64,000 nt of DNA, taken from assembly GCA_030159075.1 (NCBI GenBank), contig BROG01000527.1, positions 268,501-332,500 on the forward strand, written 5' to 3'. A model generated the notes under the pieces. The model saw nothing but the letters and a program-made list of their open reading frames with translations. It had not been told where the DNA came from and ran no database searches. The position numbers and the translations under genes are program-made. The DNA is from Atrina japonica. Taxonomy: Eukaryota; Mollusca; Bivalvia; Pterioida; Pinnidae. Positions 22,307 to 33,851 of this stretch are shown piece by piece. The stretch's first letter is position 1. Every line of letters begins with the position of its first letter.

Positions 22307-22487
22307 GAGCCTCTGTGGCTGAGTGGTTAGAGCATAACTCCTTAAACCATGAAGCCTCTCACCTCCTGCCAGTATGGGTTTGAGCCCATCTGAAACCTAA
22401 GCTGATTTTTTTAGAAAGTTTTAAAAATGTATCTCCTCACTATTAAAAACTGAACACATTGTGTGGCATGAAACAAAATTAAAAAAA
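22307..22487 (+). mobile_element. tRNA-derived SINE, plus strand
   Basis: The head CTCTGTGGCTGAGTGGTTAG (A box) and GGGTTTGAGCCC (B box) are well preserved, followed by CTGAAACCTAAGCTGATTT and a shortened body. The best tRNA-like head in the window is here, but the flanks do not form an acceptor stem. Confidence 0.65.
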
Positions 22488-22934
22488 AAGAAAAACCAGC
22501 TAAGGACTTTGAGTTAGAGAAAAGTATAAAAGAATGTTTACTTTCATTTAGATAAATGATCAGTGTAAATCTCATCTAGTTCTGGGAAATTAACTTTTGC
22601 ATAAATTTGTGAAAGGACCTGTTCACAAATTCAAATATCTGTCAAATTTTTGTAAGAAAGTTTTTGTCTTTAAACCTTTGTCCAAGTATATAACAACAGT
22701 GTGGTGTGTTGTCAAAGTGTTAATACAAAATATTTTGTATACGCAGATTGTTGCAAGCATCCTTCTGTATTGAAAGACATTACTTCTGATAATATCTATA
22801 AATACATGCTCGTAAGATGAAAATCATGTTATCATAATGGAGACATATATACCTCAGTATCATTGTTCAGTACTGTAGCTGCAACTTGCCTAATTGAGGT
22901 TTTTTGCACCTGTAACATAGCAAATTCATGTATT

Positions 22935-23172
22935 TGCGAATACTGTATACATGTACTTGGAAATTTTCACTCCTGGGTATTTTTGCCCCTTTACTATAGA
23001 AAACACATCTACCTTGTCTTAAATTCTCCCTAAGTCACCAAAGTCTCATGGTTGGTATGTATGTCCATGCTTTATTTGTTTCGCTTGAAAATTTTGCCTT
23101 CGTTTTGAAATCGTCCCTCTCATCTAAGGGCAAAAAATAAAAAAAAGGGGGGGGGGGAATTTCTAGGTATAC
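22935..23172. repeat. Dispersed repeat, TATTTTTGCCC family
   Basis: ACTTGGAAATTTTCACTCC, TTTTTGCCCCTTTACTATAG, TTCGCTTGAAAATTTTGCC and TTTCTAGGTATAC occur in this order. The same order is seen at 35025-35260 and, split by an insertion, at 45515-45945. Confidence 0.6.
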
Positions 23173-23499
23173 AATTTGTCAGAAACAGTAAGTGCACTAA
23201 ATAAAATCCCCTCTTGTACATTTGTATCCTGAAAGGACAATGCAATCTCCTAAGAAGGTATTCAGTTCGAATTTTTTACATGTACAAAACTAGAAAAGCC
23301 TATGCGGCAATTTATCTGTTAGAGCTGGCATTTTTGTTTTACAGAAATGTACATGTGTATCGTTTATAATTATTGCATGCATCTAATTACTAGACAGCAG
23401 TCCATATAAATTTTTTCTCACGAGCAACGAAATCTGTTCTAAAAAGATCATGTAAAATTATAATGCTTTCCGTTGCATTCTAATGAACAACTGAACCCT

Positions 23500-24265
23500 T
23501 TTTACAACTAAACCGTGTTGTTTTTATTTTATCTTTAATCATAAATGTCACCGTGTTTATTGCTGTTAACTTTGTTATGCAGATGTAAACAACTGAACCT
23601 CGTTTTTTTTTTATCAAAATTAGCACACCATTTTTATTACTGTCAGCTTTGTGTGTTTGGATGTAAACAACTGAACTTTGTTGTTTATCAGAATTTTTGT
23701 GTTTTCTGATGTAAATGACTGAACCCTGTTGTTTTTTTTATCAGAATTGTTGTTTTCTTACATAAACGACTGAACTGTTTTATTTATAAGAATTACATTA
23801 TCATGTTTACTACTGTCAGCTCTGTGTTTTCTACCGTAAACGACTGAACCTTATTTTTTTTATCAGAATTACAACGTCATGTTTACTGCTGTCAGCTCCG
23901 TGTTTTCTGATCTAAACAATTGAACCCTGTTTATTTTTATCTGAATTACCACACCATGATTACTGCTGTCAGCTTTGTGTGTTCTGTCGTTGTAAATGAC
24001 CAAATGTTGTTTTTTTTTATTGGAATTGTCTTGTTTTCTGATGTAATTGACTGAATCCTTATTTTTCTGATTGGAATTGCCGCACCATGTTTATTTCTAT
24101 CAGCTGTGAGTGTTGCAATGTAAACAACTGAACACTGTTGTTTTTTATTGGAATTGTGGTTTCTGATGTAAACGATGAAAGTCTCATTTTTTTATCAAAA
24201 CTGCACCATGTTAACCACTGCCAGCATAGTTTTGTGATGTAAATGACTGGTTTTTGTTGTAAATA
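23500..24265. repeat. Diverged tandem repeat, roughly 75-100 bp unit
   Basis: At least eight units carry GATGTAAACAACTGAAC (or a variant), then a T-rich run with TATCAGAATT, then CACCATGTTTACTGCTGTCA and GCTTTGTGTGTTCT. Divergence is high, so the array is old. Confidence 0.7.
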
Positions 24266-25599
24266 TTTCACGGAACTGAAGTCATATGTGTTGTTTTGAT
24301 TTAAACATCTTTTCTGGTCAATTTAAAAACATTTTTATGTCGTTTATATTGTTTTAAGTTAATCTACATGGTTTAGTTACGTAGAAATTACAAAAAAATG
24401 TGAATATCAACAAACTTAACGGCAACAATCAGTGAAACAGCATTTAAAAATTGTCCATTTTAAGGAGAAATAGTTTTGAATTTTATTTGTTGCTATCCTA
24501 TATGTGTTACTTTAAATGAACAAAGGCAAAGCCTTGAAAGCAAGTGAAACTTGGATCATTGTTCCATCTTGCATCATTGAAATAGCGAATTCTTGTATTT
24601 GAAAATGCACCTGAAAAAGTGAGTGCAAGATATTAAGTCGATGTGAAATATAAGTGATTTCTTAGTAATTCAGGGATGGGAAATTTCCTCCAGTTGGATG
24701 AATTCCTCCTTTTTCAAAATTTTACTGCAATGTTAAAACCTTATTTTCCCCATTAAACCCTACATATGAGGCATTTTCCTAATTTTTCACCAATATGGAA
24801 TCACATCCCTAGTATTTTATACATCCAGAAGTTATGATAATCAGATGGTTATTTTATTTCCTGATCACAAGGACCCTGTGTCATTGTTGGTGTTTGTTTT
24901 TTGTTTGCATGTCAAAATATTGCAAGTGAAAGCTTATATCATTGGTTGAGTATTGTTAAAACAATAACTGGCTATCGTTCTCACACAGAGTTAATGTCCT
25001 GATGCCTTTGAAAAAAACCATGATGCCGGGGTTGTCATAAGTGGATGTAATTATGTTAACTCTTCAAGTAATTACCGTAAACACAAGTTTACGCGAAAAA
25101 ATTAAACTGACCTGAAGAATTTGTGGAAAACCTCCTTACTTCCTAATGTAGATGTATTTAGTATTAACGTTACAATATATACTCATATGGCTGTTCACAA
25201 GAGCGACAGCTGGAAATTCGGCCTACAGTTGATTTCAATTTTGGCTTGTTTTGAATACTTCTGTTCTACAACTGAGTTTAGGCTCTGATCATTTTAATTA
25301 AAGAAAAAATATCTCCCCACCTGTTTTCTGATATGTTCCGTAGAGGATCTAATGCAATCCACTATGGGGTCAGGTGCAGATGACCTCTGGTAGTTAATAT
25401 TTGACCAATGAAAATATGACTTACAAAATTTTGATAGTATATGGAATGGCAAAGAAATGTCATTCATTTTAAAATAAAGAAACTGACAGTCCACAGAGTT
25501 CATTCAGAATCTCCTTGGTGATTTGACCCTATCCAAGGTTATGAAATTATTTTTTTTTCCATATTTGGTGTGTTCAATGTTATTTGTTTTGTTAAAAAC

Positions 25600-25800
25600 A
25601 GGACACAAAGTAACAGAAATCATTGTAACCCATTTAACAGGTTACACTAAAAGGAATGACCATAACCTGCAGGTTACGATAGCAATAATGAAGACTTAAA
25701 AATGAAATTCATCCAGAACAAAAAGGAGGTTACGTGATTTCCATTTGTTGTTACCTCCATGTAACCCAAACAATCACTCCAGTGTTATTTTATGGTCGGT
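25600..25800 (-). mobile_element. CAG-ended MITE, inverted copy
   Basis: Starting CAGGACACAAAGTAACAG and ending TGTTATTTTATGGTCG, with internal GGTTACACTAAAAGGAATG and AAAAAGGAGGTTACGTG. It is the inverted counterpart of the copies at 7680 and 43754. Confidence 0.6.
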
Positions 25801-26127
25801 AAAAATGTTTACATCTCTTTGCCATTTGATAAACTTACAATATCATTTAAGTTGCATTTTCATTTGTCCAACATTAGACACCTACAAGGTCATCTACGTG
25901 TGAAACCATAGTGGATTGCGTTAGATCTTATACGCTATATGTCAGATCAGATCAGATTAGTTTTCAATTAGATTGGGGTGCGATCGATAAATCTTCTCTG
26001 CTGTATTTGGTTTTGTCTCAGGGATGTTGAACTTTGGTTATTTTTAAGTTTTAACATGTTATGACAGCATTAGGTAGACAATAAATCTATATGTTGATGT
26101 TGGTTTTATGTTTTCATTATATTGTGT

Positions 26128-26450
26128 GACCACTTGCGGTGTTCTAGTGGGAGAGCATTTCGACTTGCATGCGGAATGTACTGGGTTCCATGTCATACCA
26201 AAAACTTTAAAAATGGTAGTGAATGTTCCTTCGTCAAAAGCTTGGCATACAAAGTGAAAGTCATGGGTCTTTCGGACGAGACTTAAAACTGACGTCCTGT
26301 GTCACGGTAGGCATGGCATGTCAATGAACCCTCACTGTTTTGGGGTCAGTCCCTAGCACAGGTCAAATTTGTGGTGCCTAAACTAAAGCTGGCGACATCT
26401 CAATAAAATGAAAATTCTTGACAGGATGTAAAACAACAAACAAAATTTAT
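26128..26450 (+). mobile_element. tRNA-derived SINE, second type, plus strand
   Basis: The head TGCGGTGTTCTAGTGGGAGA and ACTGGGTTCCATG are A/B-box-like. The body holds GTCTTTCGGACGAGACTTAA and GACGTCCTGTGTCACGG, a pattern also seen in decayed form at 44930-45074. The tail is CAAAATTT-like and AT-rich. Confidence 0.6.
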
Positions 26451-26560
26451 CGTGTGCATTCATTGTTAAGCACAGAAATACACAGTAACCACTATGGCCG
26501 ATATGTTAGGACATTTGCACTTTGAACTATGATGGTTCTCACGGCTAGTTTTTGTTTTGG

Positions 26561-26790
26561 AATGGTGTTTATGACACACAACAATATTTCATTTACATGT
26601 ATATGCTGATGGTTAGTTGTAATGGTGTTTATGACACACAACAATTTTTCATTTACAATGTATATGCTGATGGTTAGTTGTAATGGTGTTTATGACACAC
26701 AACAATTTTTCATTTACATGTATATGCTGATGGTTAGTTGTAATGGTGTTTTCATTTACATGTATATGGTGACGGTTAGTTTTAATGGTG
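26561..26790. repeat. 60-bp minisatellite, 3.5 copies
   Basis: TGGTGTTTATGACACACAAC, then AATTTTTCATTTACATGTAT, then ATGCTGATGGTTAGTTGTAA repeats with few changes. The last copy lost its middle third. Sixty is a multiple of three, which explains short open frames on both strands. Confidence 0.85.
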
Positions 26791-27225
26791 GAGGAGAGAA
26801 CCTGTTTACATTGTACCAGGGAAGAGAATATTAGCATTCCACAAGTAAACTCCAAACTGATGTAAGTTTACTTACTTTGAAGTAAGTACTCAGAACCAGT
26901 AAAGATTTACTTCTAGAAGTATCCAAACCTATAAGTGGTCAGACCTGACAAACATTACACCCAGTAGACTTCTGCAAGGGTCCAAATTTATAAGTGGTCA
27001 GAATTGATGACTTCTGTTAGAGTCAAAATCTACTAGGTGGTTAGACCTGATGAATTCTGTAAGAGTCAAAATCTACTAAGTGGTCAGACCTGATGACTTC
27101 TGTAAGAGTCAAAATCTATTAAGTGGTCAGACCTGATGACTTCTGTAAGAGACCACCAGCCTTCCGCAAGTAAACTGGCAAACTTCCTCACAAAATCTGC
27201 TTAGGTTCAAGCGTGAAGTCAAACC
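26785..27225 (-). mobile_element. SINE split by a 43-bp minisatellite, minus strand
   Basis: 26785-26850 (GGTGGAGGAGAGAACC, CACAAGTAAACTCC) and 27150-27225 (GACCACCAGCCTTCCGCAAG, TGCTTAGGTTCAAGCG) are parts of the SINE family at 12973, inverted. Between them, at about 26960-27150, a 43-bp unit containing GACTTCTGTAAGAGTC and AAGTGGTCAGACCTGAT is repeated about five times. The unit may have grown from SINE sequence, since TCTGTAAGAGACCAC is shared. Confidence 0.5.
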
Positions 27226-29105
27226 TCTGAACTGTATATACAGAAATAATTTCTAATATGGTTTCACAATAAAAACAAGATTTTGTACTGGTTCAAGATT
27301 CTGTTTATTATGAAATGAAACATTTTGCCGACACTGCTCTGAAAATTATTCTAAGAAATAACTTTTCGTTTCATATAAATACATTCTAATTTGGTAATTT
27401 TGGTAAACCAATTAATGGTTTTGACAGGGTTTTAATGAAAATTATGAGTATTTTACTTTGACATATAGAGCTGCATGCCTTAAAATTTTCACTACCATTT
27501 AAAATTCACCTTTTTTGCCCTTAAATGTAAAGGGATTTTTAAATGTAAGTGAACATTTTCAAACACATCTACATGTATAGAAATCCTTCAAAGACTTTTC
27601 ATTATTAAAGGTATTTCTACATCTTTTTGGCCTTACTTGAAAAGTGTTAAATAAAATGTGTGCCTGTGAAAATAAAAATACAGAAATTCGGGTGCCCAGT
27701 ATGGAAAATTACGGTGATTTAACAAACAATCTTCACATGAGATTAAGCATGAATTGCCCACTTCCTGGGTACACAGTTAATAAATATCTTATTAATGACT
27801 AGTGAGGTATTCATGTAGGTAATATCAACACATGGACAGATTCTATAGGACTAAAAAAATTTAAAGGTTACAGGTAGGTTTATTTGAAATCATTAATACA
27901 TACATATGAACTAGGCCTTCCAGGTAATATTCAGAGTGGAAAGATTCAACAGACAAGATCAATATTGTGACTTATTTCTTGTACATGTTATCTACAAAAC
28001 AAAACATTCCGTCATAGCACCCCATATGTTTAAATATAAAGATCCATGCAAAAAAAAAGTTGTAAAGAACTGACACAGGAAATCTGATCCTTGAGCCTTG
28101 AGGCAGATTTGCACATTTCCAAACAAAATATTGAATACTTATGCCCTACAAGGCATAATACATAAGGTGTTCATACACTGTCTTAACAAAAAAGAAATAC
28201 ACTCGTTGATTACTGAAATTCGGTTATGTTCGTGAGAATATTTTTTATGTGTAATTTTGTGAGACTTTTCGCTCACAAATATAAAATTCTTACTTAATTT
28301 TCTAACCTGATACTAGAGGTGAAACTGAATGGCATAATGCAACGTTCTTGGGCTTGATTTTAGCTAAAAGAAGAGGGCAAGTTTTAGAAAAATCCTGCAA
28401 ATAAATTTCACAAAAATAAAGTCCTGCAAATTCCGGATTTACAGTAGGCCCTAATTATTACAAAAAATTCTTACAATCATCATAGCTTTAAGATCAGAAA
28501 TCATGATTCAAATTCTATAGAAATCATGATTCAAATTCTACAGCAGCATAACTACAACAACTATAATCACTCATAATCATGATTCAAAATGCCAAGGTTA
28601 ACATCGCACTTCAAACAATGAATCATAGTAATTCATATTTTAATCATGATTTTCAAAAAAAAAATACATGAAACAAAAATAATTTCTTTTTTCCAGAATA
28701 GTTACCCTGAGATGTCAAAGTCTTTTGAAGGGTGTGAAAACATCTAGCCTTTTTTAAAATTAACAATTCATGTTATTTTTGTAATTCACATGAATAATTA
28801 TCATGAGAATGCAGTACACTGATACCTACGATTTGAGAAACCCAGTTTGGCAATTATTAAGTTGCAATTGATTACTTCAACCTTACAATTTGTATATGCA
28901 TACTACACTGAACCTGAATTTATCTTCACAAAATATATAGGAATATAAGAAATTTTATGACTGTATATATATATGTCTCAGTTTTTATTGCATATCAATC
29001 TAACTTGTAAAAATCAAAATATTTTGGAAAACACAGCTAATGTCCCTGTAACAATCATAACAACAACATTAGTCATCACAGCAAAATTGACTCCATGATT
29101 CATGT

Positions 29106-29205
29106 ACTCACACACATAATCATCATAAAAACACCTTAGCACTGATTAACATTGTACTCACAATATACATAATCATCATAAAAACACCTTAGCAATGATT
29201 AACAT
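29106..29205. repeat. Two-copy tandem duplication of about 53 bp
   Basis: TAATCATCATAAAAACACC then TTAGCACTGATTAACATTGT occurs twice in succession with one or two changes. Confidence 0.7.
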
Positions 29206-29489
29206 TGTAGAATCCCAACAAATCCCAATACCAATATACAGTAATCCTGATTTTGAGGACAATTTTTAGGATTGAAAATTCAATCGCCACTATCACATGA
29301 TGACCTAATATTCTGATTTACACGGTCAGCAAAAATAAGGTCACATTATTATTACATGCAAAAATCATCTTACATGTAATTCAAGACAAAACAAAAATGA
29401 TAATACAGCAAAACAAAGTGATAATAAATTTTGTGTACATGTACAGTAGATGACCTATTCTGATTTTGTAAGTCAACATTCTCATGAAC

Positions 29490-29642
29490 GACAATAATAA
29501 CCACCTGTCTCCTGAGACCACATTCTGAAAACCACATGATTAAATAATCCTCTAGAGAAAACCTCTTTTGAGAGACCACCTGTCTAAAAAAACCACATTT
29601 CAGTGGCAGAAGGGGTTGTCTGTCAAGACAGGTTCCACCGTA
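29490..29642. mobile_element. MITE, TACAGTGGAACCTGTCTT type, decayed left end
   Basis: The right end GTCAAGACAGGTTCCACCGTA and the internal CTCTTTTGAGAGACCACC and CATTTCAGTGGCAGAAGGGG match the copies at 4515-4684 and 42876-43040. The left terminus has diverged. Confidence 0.5.
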
Positions 29643-30379
29643 TTTATACTTAAATTGGTCTATAGTAAAATAAAAGAGACTGGTAAGTTGTCTGATTATA
29701 AAGACGCATGTGATATATTTGGAGAAATAAGTTGGACGTCTGAAATACTGATATGAAGATAAGGACAATGTTAAGAACTACAGTGAAATGCCACATTTAT
29801 GAAACTTTTTATCTCTATATCTTATATTAAACAACATTTTAAAAAAACTATTACAAAATCATTTACTTTTCAAGTTCAATACAGTTTTCACTATAATGTT
29901 TTGACGTTTCTGTGTTTATTTTGTAATAAATTTCCATCTTTTTATTACATAGTACTGATGCAGGATTCAAATTGCTAAAGTCTCTTTTTATTATGTATAA
30001 AAAAAAGGGAACTGATTATAAAGGCATAAGTTGGATTTTCTGTAAGGAAAATTGCTACAGTGAAATGATCTTTTGAATACACACCAATAAATTTCACAAT
30101 GAAACTGAGATATTTTGAGTTTTATGTTATAAGTTTTGTCAGAATTGATTTAGCAATGATATTCCATGAATAATTTGGAAAATTGTGAATTTATATGAAC
30201 ATAGACAGAAAAATAAAAATTTGCATTAATATTAGCAGATCACTTTACAACTGATTGTAAATTTCTAGGTAATAACACTCTTGCTAATGCTAGTATTATA
30301 AAATTTGAAATTTGGTTTAACAAGACAACCTTAATTAACTACTCTGTCCAAAAGTTTGTGAGTAGATTTCTATATTAGG

Positions 30380-30519
30380 TTCATATAGTCACACTTGTCT
30401 ATAAAGGTCACTCTTGGGAGATTTATACATTATAAAATAGTTAACAAAGTTTATGTCTGAATGAACTTAATTGCAGGTGCCCTTTATGCAGAGGTGGCCT
30501 TTAATGCAAGTTTGACTAT
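30380..30519. mobile_element. MITE, TACAGTCAAACTTG type, decayed
   Basis: Near-terminal CACACTTGTCTATAAAGGTC at the left and GGTGGCCTTTAATGCAAGTT followed by TGACTA at the right match 40550-40733. Confidence 0.5.
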
Positions 30520-30973
30520 CCAATTAGTCCCAGCAATGACTGTAGATTTTCTGTTTTGAATTAAAAAGCAAGTTTCTGTGACATCTGATTAAACCGTCAT
30601 ACATGCACCTGAGGTTGAGATCTGAAATGAATAAAGTCACTCTATTACTATTTATACAGACAACACCTTTGTCATTAATAAGAATGCCTTTAATTGTTCC
30701 CAAGCTAAAGTGGCACATCAGAAACCCATTTTATCAAAAAGTCCTAACTCGAAAGTGTTTAGGTTTGTTGCCCTTAAAGTAAAGCTTAGGACCATCAACA
30801 CTACATGTACCTTAACTCAAGTCTAAAGGCATATTTGCAAATGAAATATTCAGGACCTGATTTAGTCGAAAGTCACAAAATACTTTGTAAAGTGGCTGTG
30901 ACTTGTAAGTGTGGACCTAGGACCTTTTGTAAAACTGGTCCAAGTATCATGTCTGAAATATTAAAATGTTATT

Positions 30974-31911
30974 TACAGTAGAACTTCGATGAGTCGAACT
31001 TCAATGAGTCGAATTTCTTGTTGTTTCGAACTTTTTACAAAGTCCCGTTTTATTTCATTATATATTCTTACTAAAAAACTATTTATAAATCTAACTTTCA
31101 TGAGTCGAATTTCTCGGTGTGTCCCATCGCTGTAAAAACATTGAAAATTCATACAAATAAATCAAAGTCGAAGTTTACCTGTGTACAAGATGTAAATTAC
31201 CCCGTGGGGATTTTCACACCTATCCGATTACGTTGAACAATGGACACGTGTTTATTGATAAATACCCAGAACAGTATAAGAATAACAACATGATTTAAGT
31301 AATTAAAAGTAATAAGCAGATGCTAATTGATTATTGATTGTTTGCGACTGTGTCAGACTCAAATATGCAAATTACCAACGAATGTGTTGGTTGCTTACCA
31401 TCTCGTAGCTTGGGTCATTATAAATTACTGATTTGTAAAAACAAAACGAAATGACCCTGTATTATAGAGCAAGCATTTTCTACTAAAACTCAACTTGTCA
31501 CTTGTCAAAAAAATAGCATAAAATGAACGGTATCGGCAATTTAATATCAACTCTTCTACTGATTGTGATCTGTCTAGTGAAGGACCCGTTATCCGACCTT
31601 GGGGGGGTAGCTAGTCAGTCGTATAGGCGCTTGGATTACGATTTTTTCTGCAGAATGTTTGGATTTTTTCTCTGAATACAAAATAAATACAATGTATCTA
31701 CATTTTCAGTCGATTAGATTCTAAGTCATGATCCCAGCACCTATACGTTTACACAGTAATGTACAATAGAATTTTTGTGTGCATGTTGTTATAGGGGTAG
31801 TGCACTGAGTAAATTTTAGATTTCTCGATCACCATTCATGAGTCGAAGTCCCGATGTTTCGAACTATTTTAGGTAGTCCCTTGAACTTCGACTCATCGAA
31901 GTTCTACTGTA
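30974..31911. mobile_element. 938-bp TIR element with GAGTCGAA subterminal motifs
   Basis: TACAGTAGAACTTCGATGAG (continuing TCGAA) at the left is perfectly inverted at the right (ends CATCGAAGTTCTACTGTA), 24-25 bp. Several extra ATGAGTCGAA copies sit just inside both ends, at 30995-31105 and 31838-31850. TA at both borders suggests a Tc1/mariner-type insertion. No transposase frame was seen. Confidence 0.7.
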
Positions 31912-32302
31912 CTATACAATTGGTTTGTATTATGCGACTCCCTGTCTTACCTGACAAGTGACCATGATTTTACATGCCCTAACTGTACATAAGTATGCAT
32001 TAAATGACTTTCAGACAACCACTGATACCTGACAATAAGCTTCAATTACATAAACAATAATCCTAATCAAAATTAACACCTACCAGCTTAACTCATTTAT
32101 ATTATATATATTTTATCTACATCTTGCTGTATGTGTAGATTAGTAACACATTGACATGAAGAGCTATGCAAATTGATGAGGTCGAAAGACTGAGGTCTGT
32201 GTTAAGTGACTCCCTGTCTTATGTGACCATCATTGATCAGTCCCATAGAAAGTCACATAAGACAGTCTCGACTGTATATTGATATGTTAGTGGACATTAT
32301 AC

Positions 32303-33050
32303 AATTATTGACTTCAGTTGAGGGTGACATTATACAATTATTGCCCTTGTTTTGGGTGACATGAATATTTGTCCATCCGAGAGGTGTTATGTCACCAGAG
32401 GGTGAAATAACATCTCGAGGGTGGGCAAATATTCATGTCATCCCAAAACAAGGGCAATAATTGTTTTATTATACTGAAAGGCAATAAAACTTAACTAACA
32501 AACTGACCTACGTAAGTTCATAACGATTGTAACACATGTGACAGAGTGCCTTCGATACTCAACACTATCGATATGTTTTATCGTTCTTTGTGTCGTTTTA
32601 ATCTTAAGCTTCCATCAAGGCTGACTCCAGCAAATATATTTGACAACAATGTATCAATGCTGTCAAATCATTAATTTCGGCTGTTGTTTCACTCCATTCC
32701 AGTCTGCATCAAGTAATTTATGAGTTATGAAACAGACATTTTATGTGCTAGATGTTACACCTAATTACCACATAGCCTACTAGGAAAAAAAAAATGAACC
32801 ATACAGGCATCCATTTCTGCACATGAGAGGGTGACATAAATCGCCATAGAGGGTGCCATAAATGTTTCAGGGTGACATGAAAAAATGTTTTAGATCACAT
32901 GATACGATTTTGACTAAACAGAGGTAAAGATATATATCAGAGGTATAATACAAGGATTTATCAGTCCAAAGAAGCTTGCTTCGCCTCGGTCAATATCAGG
33001 TTATTTTGTCTGATAAATCCTTATGTCACCCTCAACTAAAATCAGTAACT
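32303..33050. mobile_element. TIR element with GTTGAGGGTGACAT ends containing a nested hairpin
   Basis: The left end ATTGACTTCAGTTGAGGG continuing TGACAT is inverted at the right as ATGTCACC, then CTCAACTAAAATCAGTAA. The same termini bound the compact foldback element at 33480-33622. Near the right end the strings AAGGATTTATCAGTCC and CTGATAAATCCTTATG form another inverted pair. Confidence 0.55.
32336..32466. repeat. Near-perfect inverted repeat, about 62-bp arms
   Basis: The left arm CAATTATTGCCCTTGTTTTG, GGTGACATGAATATTTG, and GAGAGGTGTTATGTCACC is answered by the right arm GGTGAAATAACATCTCGAGG, CAAATATTCATGTCATCCC and AAAACAAGGGCAATAATTG. Almost no loop separates the arms. It is likely the core of a foldback transposon and not a gene hairpin. 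Confidence 0.7.
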
Positions 33051-33479
33051 GTTTTATTATATGACTATTTCCAGATTTCAACACAAAAAACAACCCCAAT
33101 GTAAAGCTTAACAAAAGTATTTATCATATAACTCGTGGACTTTCCATCTGCTGATTGGTTGTAACTATGACAATTTGTATTGATAAATCGGAATATTAAT
33201 CATAGAAGTACTACTTTCATTAATTTGACTGTCCAGAGGGCCGTGGATTCTTATCTCGCCTTCTCATGCTTCCATTCTTTCCTGATTTGTATAAGCGTAT
33301 ATGATTTGATGAATCAAATTCATAAACCAATGAAAAACCGGCTATCATTTAATTATTGCTCTTAGTCATTCATGAAAAAGGCTAAACATTTTGAAAATCG
33401 TTCTGTGCGGGAGTTAAGCATTACATTTGAACTGAGATTGTTTTTCGTTTCGAATTTTGAAATAGTCATATAATAAAAA

Positions 33480-33622
33480 AATTACTGACTTTAGCTGAGG
33501 GTGACATAAGGATTTATCATTCCAAAAAACATGATATTGACCTTGGCTTCACCTTGGGCAATATCATGCTTCTTTGGACTGATAAATCCTTATGTCAACC
33601 TCAACTAAAGTCAATAATTGTA
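33480..33622. mobile_element. Foldback MITE, about 143 bp
   Basis: ATTACTGACTTTAGCTGAGG at the left is mirrored by CCTCAACTAAAGTCAATAAT at the right. Inner arms (TAAGGATTTATCATTCC / GGACTGATAAATCCTTA and CATGATATTGACC / GGGCAATATCATG) meet at a loop of about 10 bp. It lies about 230 bp beyond the UPB1 stop codon. Confidence 0.7.
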
Positions 33623-33851
33623 TATTGTTATTGTATCATAATGACCACTCATGCTACTATGATAAAATTTCTGTGCCAATTTATCTTGAATGTAATATTC
33701 AAAACAATATTTGACAACATTAATGATAATTTTAAATCATGCTTTGAGTTAAATGCTTTTGATCAGAATAACATGATTATGTTGTACTTCACTTCTCTGA
33801 CTTACATATTTACTTCTCTAACTTACTGACTTACATGATATAAGTTGTAAT

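Larger units (their letters stand above)
13808..33851. other. About 20 kb without a recognised host gene
   Basis: Between the metallopeptidase stop and the UPB1 stop I see no conserved exon on either strand. The two genes converge, so both 3' UTRs must end here, but I could not fix a polyadenylation site. The stretch is filled by minisatellites (15360-16045, 19683-20372, 23500-24265, 26561-26790), SINEs, MITEs and foldback elements listed separately. Gaps between these, such as 20380-21340, 24270-25590 and 27230-29100, are plain AT-rich DNA. Confidence 0.5.

Noticed and set aside
22307..22395. tRNA gene
   Set aside because: A- and B-box-like strings are present, but no acceptor stem pairs and a SINE body follows. 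The same applies to the heads at 18153, 36836, 41922, 45083 and 59937.
29370..29768. 132-codon minus-strand frame
   Set aside because: It runs across a MITE copy (29490-29642) and AT-rich flanks, with no recognisable protein features.
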